From assembly GCF_014054725.1 (NCBI RefSeq), contig NZ_CP059563.1, positions 1,639,749 to 1,703,748 on the forward strand: 64,000 bases of DNA. The letters run 5' to 3'. Each line of letters opens with the position of its first letter. Within the stretch, counting starts at the first letter, position 1. The notes beneath the pieces are model-generated. The model made no database searches, was not told where the DNA came from, and saw nothing but the letters and a program-made list of their open reading frames with translations. The stretch is from Conchiformibius steedae. Its GTDB lineage: Bacteria; Pseudomonadota; Gammaproteobacteria; Burkholderiales; Neisseriaceae. The translations under genes and the position numbers were made by a program. Shown in pieces: positions 58,991-64,000 of this stretch.

Positions 58991-60328
58991 CTAATCTTTC
59001 CGTGAACGGCTATTGTTACAGAAACGGTGCGCCAAACGTGCATTTTCGGGAACAGTTTTACCACCGCGCCAGTATTGCTCAATATGGTCTAACGCAGCAT
59101 CATCTACACTCAAAATCTGATTCCCACAAATACTGCAAGTCGGATTGCTGTCCCACATTTGCTTTTTCAACTGAAAGGAAAATGTGCGCGGTTCATCGGT
59201 TTCATTCATCAAAATCGCATCTAATGCATCATTCCATTTTCGAAAGCGCAATTTAACGTGTTTTTCCGAACTGGTAGAAGCCGTAATCGCCTGATTAAAT
59301 TCACTATCGCTAACCATTAAATCAATCAGCGCCTCACGGATTGCATCGGCATGACGCATCAGCGAATTTTTCTTACGGCGGGCAAACGAATTCAAAACAA
59401 TATCATACAATGAAGCATTAAATCTTTTACTTTCCCAACGCCCGTTTTGCTGCGTTTGCGATTCGCCTGCATAATAACGCTTAAATGCGTGGTCGCCAAA
59501 AATACTTTTTGCCATTTGGCAAGCATTTTTAAAGGCAGTTTCTATTTCCTGCAACTCATTTTCAGACAGATTACGTCCTTCTCTAGCCATCTGATTCATA
59601 AAATTTTTCATGGAAGGTTTGTATTTTTCAGTGGTGAAATAATAAAAGGCACAAAAACGCAACACCCATTCACAATCTTCCATGCGTATTCTAGGCTCAT
59701 CAAAGCCCATCAATTCCTTAAATTCTTTATATTGCGACAATTTTTTCAGTAATTCATTCAGTTCGCCACGATAAATACAATTTCTTAATTCTTGGTCGTT
59801 TAACTGTACCGAACCAGTATTTAAACGTTCAAAAATTTCAAATTTCAAATCCGAATCGGATTCTTTCTTAAAAATAACGGAAGGAACCGTATAATTTTCA
59901 ATTTTTTCCTGTTGTTCAGCACTCAATTCTTTAAATGTTTTTCCATTTAATTCCGCCAGCACATTCAAACCCGTTAATTTAAATTCACGCTTATCAGGAA
60001 ATACGCCTGACATAAAGGAGAAAAAAGACATTAAACGCTGTTGCCCGTCAATCACACACTTGGTATCGTTATCTTCTTCCGCAAAATAAACAATGGGTAA
60101 TGGCACACCTAACAAAGCAGACTCAATCAGGCGGCTGGCTTTTTTAACGTCCCAAACATAATCACGCTGAAAATCAGGTTGTAATTTCAATCTTCCCTTA
60201 CTGGATTGTCTTGCCAACTCAAAAATGGAAGAATCGATTTTGTCGGTAAAAATTTTTCTACCAATAAATTGTGTTTGCTCATCATCTGTCAATTCTGGCG
60301 TTTCATCAAAATCATACTTTTCCATCAT
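58991..60328 (-). CDS. DUF262 domain protein with C-terminal HNH nuclease
   Basis: The 445-residue protein has the DUF262 (ParB-like nucleotide-hydrolysing) pattern, with QPDFQRDYVW at 50-59 and the core motif IDGQQRL at 93-99, then a long helical region and a C-terminal HNH domain. The HNH part has zinc cysteines in CSICG, a catalytic histidine in LDHIEQY and a final HRFCNNSRSR. This is the layout of GmrSD-like and related anti-phage or type IV restriction proteins. An AAGGA site precedes two adjacent ATG codons at 60328 and 60325; the second has the better spacing. It is AT-richer than aspS and the DUF502 gene on either side, which suggests insertion between them. Confidence 0.88.
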   Translation of the reverse strand: MMEKYDFDETPELTDDEQTQFIGRKIFTDKIDSSIFELARQSSKGRLKLQPDFQRDYVWDVKKASRLIESALLGVPLPIVYFAEEDNDTKCVIDGQQRLMSFFSFMSGVFPDKREFKLTGLNVLAELNGKTFKELSAEQQEKIENYTVPSVIFKKESDSDLKFEIFERLNTGSVQLNDQELRNCIYRGELNELLKKLSQYKEFKELMGFDEPRIRMEDCEWVLRFCAFYYFTTEKYKPSMKNFMNQMAREGRNLSENELQEIETAFKNACQMAKSIFGDHAFKRYYAGESQTQQNGRWESKRFNASLYDIVLNSFARRKKNSLMRHADAIREALIDLMVSDSEFNQAITASTSSEKHVKLRFRKWNDALDAILMNETDEPRTFSFQLKKQMWDSNPTCSICGNQILSVDDAALDHIEQYWRGGKTVPENARLAHRFCNNSRSRKD

Positions 60329-60355
60329 TTAATCCTTTTTAAAATTTTTCAAAAC

Positions 60356-61003
60356 CTAGCTTTGCTTAACAGGCAACGCTTCAGGCATCACCATCCCCAA
60401 TGAAATAATATATTTCAAAGCATCGTCCACGCTCATATCCAGCTCGCGGATGTCGTGGCGGCGCACCATAATATAGTAACCGCCCGTAGGATTGGGCGTG
60501 GTCGGCACATACACGGAAACATATTCATCTTGTTCGGGCAACGCATTGGCTACTGCTTGCGGCAGGTTGCCCGAAATAAAGGCAATCGTCCAAATATCGG
60601 GCTGCGGAAACGGTACCAACACGGGCGTTTTAAACGAACGGCTGTTGTCCGACAACAAGGATTCGGATACTTTTTTTACACTGGAATAAATGGATTTCAC
60701 CACGGGAATGCGCCCCAGCAGCGAATCCCAGCCTTCCAAAATTTTTCGCCCCAATACGTTGGCTGCCAAAATACCGGTAATAAACAGCAGCACCACCGCC
60801 ACCAGCACACCCATGCCCGGAAAGGTAAAACCGATGTATTTGGCAGGCTGCCACTGGCTGGGAATCAGGGCAATCAGGCGGTCGCCCATGTTTACAATAT
60901 AGGTAAGCACCCAAATGGTTACGGCGATGGGCAGCCATACCAATACACCGGTAATCAAATATCTTTTTACGGCTTTGCCGATGCCGAAACCGTTGTCTGC
61001 CAT
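60356..61003 (-). CDS. DUF502 inner-membrane protein
   Basis: The 215-residue protein has two membrane segments (about 13-38 and 61-84) and the family's RIPVVKSIYSSVKKV segment, followed by a soluble domain with PFPQPDIWTIAFISG and a TPNPTGGYYIMV turn. The function is not established. It often sits beside aspS in related genomes, but here a DUF262-HNH gene lies between them. Confidence 0.88.
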   Translation of the reverse strand: MADNGFGIGKAVKRYLITGVLVWLPIAVTIWVLTYIVNMGDRLIALIPSQWQPAKYIGFTFPGMGVLVAVVLLFITGILAANVLGRKILEGWDSLLGRIPVVKSIYSSVKKVSESLLSDNSRSFKTPVLVPFPQPDIWTIAFISGNLPQAVANALPEQDEYVSVYVPTTPNPTGGYYIMVRRHDIRELDMSVDDALKYIISLGMVMPEALPVKQS

Positions 61004-61030
61004 AGTGTCTCTGTGTTTGGTTTACAAATA

Positions 61031-61063
61031 AAAAACGGAAACGGGCGATTATACCCGTTTCCG
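61031..61063 (-). terminator. Terminator of pldA with a TATAAT in its loop
   Basis: The 10-bp stem CGGAAACGGG with CCCGTTTCCG (61036-61045 with 61054-61063) is followed on the minus strand by TTTTTTATTTG. The loop on that strand contains TATAAT, which could be a -10 box for the DUF502 gene 50 bases further on. Confidence 0.8.
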
Positions 61064-61118
61064 CCCGCTTGTGGCGCATTGCGGCAGCACCGCCGCCGCA
61101 AAAAGCGCGGATTCGGGT

Positions 61119-62270
61119 TTAAATCCCATCCCAATCCTGAAACATCAGCCCGATGCCGATGCCTGTCTGTTTGTGGTTGTAGTCGCTCAAGTTTTCGCCA
61201 TAGCCGTGAAAACCCTGCACATAAGCCTTTAATTTACCTTTAATCGGAAAGGCATAATCCATCTGTACGGCACCGCGACCGCGACGGGTATTGTAACGCA
61301 CGGTGGACGTTAGACTCTGTTTATCGTTAAAACGGTAGGCAAATTTGATGTCGCCATAGCCCATATAACGTCCGATATCGGGGTTGTCGTCCTGTTGGTC
61401 TTTTTTATCAATACGCAGCCACCAGCGCGGTATTACGCTGAGTTTGCCCCATTCCATACCTGCCATCAGATACGCACGGTTCCATGAACGCGACAGGGGA
61501 CGGCTTTGCCCGTTAGACTGATGGACGATGCCCGCACCCAACATCCGCAGCTTTCCACCCCAAGGCAAACGCGATTTTACCGGCTGGGTCAGGAAAAACT
61601 CGGGCATATAATCGGTGTTGCGGAACGGCGCGGATTTGCGCCCCTGATTGAAAATCTGCCAGTTGGATTGCTGGGTATAACCAAACCACAAATCGGCGCG
61701 GGTTTTAAACAAATCTTCCATTATCTTGGTTTTGAACGAAATCTGCATTTTGGTTTCCAAGCGTTTCTGCTGGGCTTGGATTTCGTTGTTCACCGTGCCG
61801 CGGGTGGGGGAATACGGACGGTAATTGGGGCTGCTGTTGTACCACGCGGGCAGGATATAAGTGGGCTGGTGCTCGCGTATGGTCAGCAGTCCTTCGGCGC
61901 TGTTGGCATCCAAATCATACAAATCGCTCAAAGGCGTGTATGCGGGCATCACTTTTTCTGCCAACACAATTTGCGGGCTGCGGCTTTCTTTGCTGGCGAT
62001 ATAGCTTTGTTCCAAATCCAAAGGGGTTTTGTGCAGGTTTTCCACAGACGGGGTGGCGGCAAGGATTTCAGGACTGCTGACGGCTGCCGTTTCGCTATCG
62101 GCAAACAGGCGGTCAAAACACGCCAAGCGTTTGTTACGGTCAGACAAGGAAGTGCAGCTTTGCACATCGGCAGGAAGCACACCTTTTTTATCGGGTGTTT
62201 GCGCCTGCGCCATCTGCTGCCAAGCCACCAGCAGCGACACCGGCAAAAGTAAAGCACGGGGTTTGCTCAT
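61119..62270 (-). CDS. pldA: Outer-membrane phospholipase A1
   Basis: I chose ATG 62270, which gives the signal peptide MSKPRALLLPVSLLVAWQQM and a 383-residue protein with GGAG 11 bases upstream. The catalytic histidine and serine of OMPLA are H250 and S252 in IVHQSNGQ, and N264 lies in SWNRAY. The 12-strand barrel follows a neisserial N-terminal extension of about 120 residues. It hydrolyses phospholipids that reach the outer leaflet. Confidence 0.94.
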   Translation of the reverse strand: MSKPRALLLPVSLLVAWQQMAQAQTPDKKGVLPADVQSCTSLSDRNKRLACFDRLFADSETAAVSSPEILAATPSVENLHKTPLDLEQSYIASKESRSPQIVLAEKVMPAYTPLSDLYDLDANSAEGLLTIREHQPTYILPAWYNSSPNYRPYSPTRGTVNNEIQAQQKRLETKMQISFKTKIMEDLFKTRADLWFGYTQQSNWQIFNQGRKSAPFRNTDYMPEFFLTQPVKSRLPWGGKLRMLGAGIVHQSNGQSRPLSRSWNRAYLMAGMEWGKLSVIPRWWLRIDKKDQQDDNPDIGRYMGYGDIKFAYRFNDKQSLTSTVRYNTRRGRGAVQMDYAFPIKGKLKAYVQGFHGYGENLSDYNHKQTGIGIGLMFQDWDGI

Positions 62271-62298
62271 GATAAAACACTCCAATTAACAGATTGGT

Positions 62299-62315
62299 TT
62301 AGGGCTTGTCCCTAG
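62299..62315. repeat. Solo end of a miniature element, 5' of pldA
   Basis: TTAGGGCTTGTCCCTAG matches the outer end of the 62421-62568 element at 15 of 17 positions but has no partner nearby. It may be a remnant of a second copy. Confidence 0.6.
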
Positions 62316-62376
62316 TAAACAAAACATCACTCTGCCTGAATCTTAACCGATACGGGCACACCGGCAAACAAACAAA

Positions 62377-62404
62377 CCGTACAACAGCGGCAACTGTTGT
62401 ACGG
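62377..62404 (-). terminator. Terminator downstream of the PpiC-type gene
   Basis: The 11-bp perfect stem CCGTACAACAG with CTGTTGTACGG (62377-62387 with 62394-62404) is followed on the minus strand by a T-rich TTTGTTTGTTTG. A miniature element has been inserted between it and the stop codon of the gene. Confidence 0.85.
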
Positions 62405-62420
62405 AATACCAAATGCCGTA

Positions 62421-62568
62421 TTAGGGCGTGTCCCTATCTACTTATGCGACAGTATTTTTGGCACAAATCCGTGTCTGCCGCGTTAAAAATCCTTGCAAGG
62501 TGTCCACAACCTTGCGCGGATTTTTACTCAAAAAACCGCTCAACAAAGCAAATAGGGACACGCCCTAA
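62421..62568. mobile_element. 148-bp miniature inverted-repeat transposable element
   Basis: The element is bounded by perfect 17-bp inverted repeats, TTAGGGCGTGTCCCTAT (62421-62437) and ATAGGGACACGCCCTAA (62552-62568), and has an inner imperfect inverted repeat around CCTTGCAAGG and CCTTGCGCGG. It contains no gene. The GGGCGTGTC end is of the type found in some IS5-family elements (IS427 group), so it may be moved by such a transposase; this is inference. It begins 9 bases after the stop of the PpiC-type gene. Confidence 0.85.
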
Positions 62569-62577
62569 CCCGCAGGT

Positions 62578-63459
62578 TTATTTGGCAGGCACGATTTTGG
62601 CTTTTTGTCCCAAAGCATCTACCGCCGCATCCCAATGGATTTGATGCAGGTTTTGTTCGATTTCGGGTTTGAGTGCCTCAAACGCGGGCAATTGCACTTT
62701 GCGTTTGTCGTTCACATACAAAATCAAACCGATATTGCCTTCTTGCAGCGGCGATGGGGTGTACTGTCCCTTACCTAAGCCCGATACTGCCTGATACACG
62801 GTCGGATTTTGTTCTTTCAGGTTTTTCAAAGGCATGTATTCGGGGTCAATACCGCCTGTTTGTTTGGCATCGGCACGCAGGCTGTATTTTACCGCCACTT
62901 CAGAAAACTTTTTCTTGGCTTTCAGTTCTTTTAAAGCGGCGCGTGCCTGCTCCGCCTTATCGGTTACAATCAAACCCAGCTGTACTTCTTCGCTGTTGCG
63001 GTAATAATCGGCAATGCGCTGGTATTGTTGGCGCAATTCGGCATCGCTAATGGGATTTTTACGCGCAATATCCAAAGCATAAGCCCGCATCAATAAATGA
63101 TTGCGGTAATCTGCCCAATTTTGCTGAAAGTTTTTGTCTTTGTCCAAGCCTTCGGCTTTGAGGGCTTTAAGGGCTTCGGATTCCATTTTTTGATAATCGC
63201 TGCCCTTGTCCAGTTTTAACCGTTTGGCTTCTTGCGTAACCAGCGTTTCAATAATCAGCTCGCGGGTGATTTCGTTGCGCAGTTCGGGTCCGTCCTGAAT
63301 CTGACCGTTGCTGTTGGCTTGGAAAATTCGGGCGCGGCGTTCAACGTCTTTGCTGTCCACAGGCGTGCCGTTTACCGTTACCACCGTTTGGGCGGAAAGG
63401 GCGGCAGACACCAGCAAAAGAGCCGTTGCCGCTGCCTTTTGGTACAAACGCATTTTCAT
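62578..63459 (-). CDS. PpiC/SurA-type periplasmic peptidyl-prolyl isomerase
   Basis: I chose ATG 63459 (AAAGG 6 bases upstream), giving a 293-residue protein with a signal peptide (MKMRLYQKAAATALLLVSAALSAQ). A helical chaperone domain follows (about 25-135), then a parvulin domain with the KFSEVAVKYSLRADAKQTGG segment. It helps fold outer-membrane proteins. The neighbouring bolA and yciI genes in this order are typical for the family. Confidence 0.9.
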   Translation of the reverse strand: MKMRLYQKAAATALLLVSAALSAQTVVTVNGTPVDSKDVERRARIFQANSNGQIQDGPELRNEITRELIIETLVTQEAKRLKLDKGSDYQKMESEALKALKAEGLDKDKNFQQNWADYRNHLLMRAYALDIARKNPISDAELRQQYQRIADYYRNSEEVQLGLIVTDKAEQARAALKELKAKKKFSEVAVKYSLRADAKQTGGIDPEYMPLKNLKEQNPTVYQAVSGLGKGQYTPSPLQEGNIGLILYVNDKRKVQLPAFEALKPEIEQNLHQIHWDAAVDALGQKAKIVPAK

Positions 63460-63481
63460 GTTCAACCTTTCTTTCAATTCA

Positions 63482-63512
63482 TTAAGATAATTAGTTCATT
63501 TAAGATAATTAG
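63482..63512. repeat. Two 13-bp direct repeats upstream of the PpiC-type gene
   Basis: TTAAGATAATTAG occurs at 63482-63494 and again at 63500-63512, with an 18-base period, in the likely promoter region. The spacing could suit a regulator but the binding protein is unknown. Confidence 0.7.
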
Positions 63513-63537
63513 GAACAAATTTTGACAAAACACGGCA

Positions 63538-63822
63538 TTATAAACCAAAAAACTCGGCAGGCGTTTTTGCCGTCAGCGACAGCGCGTGAATGCGCCCTTG
63601 TGCAAACGCTTCCTGCAAACGCTGCTGCACCATGCGCTGCCGCGCCAGCCGCGATACGCCTTCAAAATGTGTACTGACCACAGTCAGCGCGTAATGTCCG
63701 CCGCCACGGTTGCCCGCGTGTCCGATGTGCAGGTGGCTGTCGTCGCGGAATTCAAACACTTCGGGCGACAAATCTGCCAAGCACTGCGCCATTTCGCGTT
63801 CCATGTGTTCGGCTTCATTCAT
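63538..63822 (-). CDS. bolA: BolA-family protein
   Basis: The 94-residue protein has the BolA pattern: FRDDSHLHIGHAGNRGGGHY early and STHFEGVSRLARQRMV in the middle, with conserved histidines that bind iron-sulfur clusters together with monothiol glutaredoxins. The start overlaps the end of the yciI gene by 8 bases. Confidence 0.92.
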   Translation of the reverse strand: MNEAEHMEREMAQCLADLSPEVFEFRDDSHLHIGHAGNRGGGHYALTVVSTHFEGVSRLARQRMVQQRLQEAFAQGRIHALSLTAKTPAEFFGL

Positions 63823-64000
63823 CAGGAAACACTTTCACATAAGGGCGAATCATCACTTCGGCATACACGCCCGCATCTACATAAGGGTCGTTTTGAATCC
63901 ATGCTTCGGCGGCGTCCAAATCATCAAAATCGGCGATAATCAAACTGCCCGATACCGTACCGTCTTGGCTGTCGGGCATGGGCGTGGGACCTGCGGTAAA
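63815..64000 (-). CDS. YciI family protein (5' end off the right edge)
   Basis: I translated the last 61 residues from the reverse strand. They contain the YciI segments GSLIIADFDDLDAAEAW and NDPYVDAGVYAEVMIRPY and end VKVFPDE. The family is a small dimeric fold of uncertain enzymatic role. Its stop overlaps the bolA start, which fits one operon. Confidence 0.88.
   Translation of the reverse strand, partial: FTAGPTPMPDSQDGTVSGSLIIADFDDLDAAEAWIQNDPYVDAGVYAEVMIRPYVKVFPDE

Overview
The window looks like the chromosome of a member of the Neisseriaceae. The gene content and order are of that family (eno-ftsB, gatC-gatA-gatB, ccoNOQP, tkt, aspS beside a DUF502 gene, ppiC-type isomerase with bolA and yciI). 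A znuD-type zinc receptor lies behind a near-consensus Zur box. Short DNA-uptake-like words with the core CTGCCTGAA occur in place of the Neisseria GCCGTCTGAA word. A complete mreB-mreC-mreD-mrdA-rodA cluster, which the coccal pathogenic Neisseria lack, argues for a rod-shaped or filamentous relative. An oral genus such as Conchiformibius, Alysiella, Simonsiella or Kingella fits, but the genus is not settled by what I can see.

Layout. 1-1019: the 5' part of an AT-rich MotA/TolQ-type proton-channel gene with a long coiled-coil tail, probably a zorA-like anti-phage gene; its operon continues off the left edge. 1075-8366: ubiB, two tandem tRNA-Leu genes, rnr, a Correia-like miniature element, an M14 carboxypeptidase, ftsB and eno. 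8539-14799: a two-partner secretion pair (tpsB then a 1497-residue tpsA). 15140-19567: murI, an acetyltransferase, purN, an orphan protein resembling the prefix of a biofilm adhesin, a DUF3108 protein and a small unknown. 19604-25432: the cell-elongation operon read leftwards. 25685-32253: gatC, gatA, a CheA-like kinase with a receiver protein, gatB and a cold-shock/DUF1294 protein. 32305-38627: galactose uptake (mglBAC) divergent from galT-galK, all resembling the gammaproteobacterial versions. 38644-42063: a BCCT carrier, a 57-residue membrane protein and a carnitine/choline O-acyltransferase in one tight operon. 42259-47348: znuD, a thioredoxin-like protein and transketolase. 47513-53000: putP and the cbb3 oxidase operon, whose CcoP carries a C-terminal OmpA-like domain. 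53329-57074: an M61 peptidase and two membrane proteins of unknown function. 57127-64000: aspS, a DUF262-HNH gene, a DUF502 gene, pldA, a miniature inverted-repeat element, a PpiC-type isomerase, bolA and the end of a yciI gene.

How the parts fit. The mgl and gal genes form an uptake-to-catabolism unit for galactose. GatCAB and AspRS may act together in indirect aminoacylation. MreBCD, PBP2 and RodA form the elongasome. The most unusual items are the CcoP-OmpA fusion, the carrier/small-protein/acyltransferase operon, the partial ZorA-like gene with a duplicated coiled-coil segment, the two-component pair inside the gat locus, and two families of miniature elements. All functions are read from sequence alone; no database search was run.
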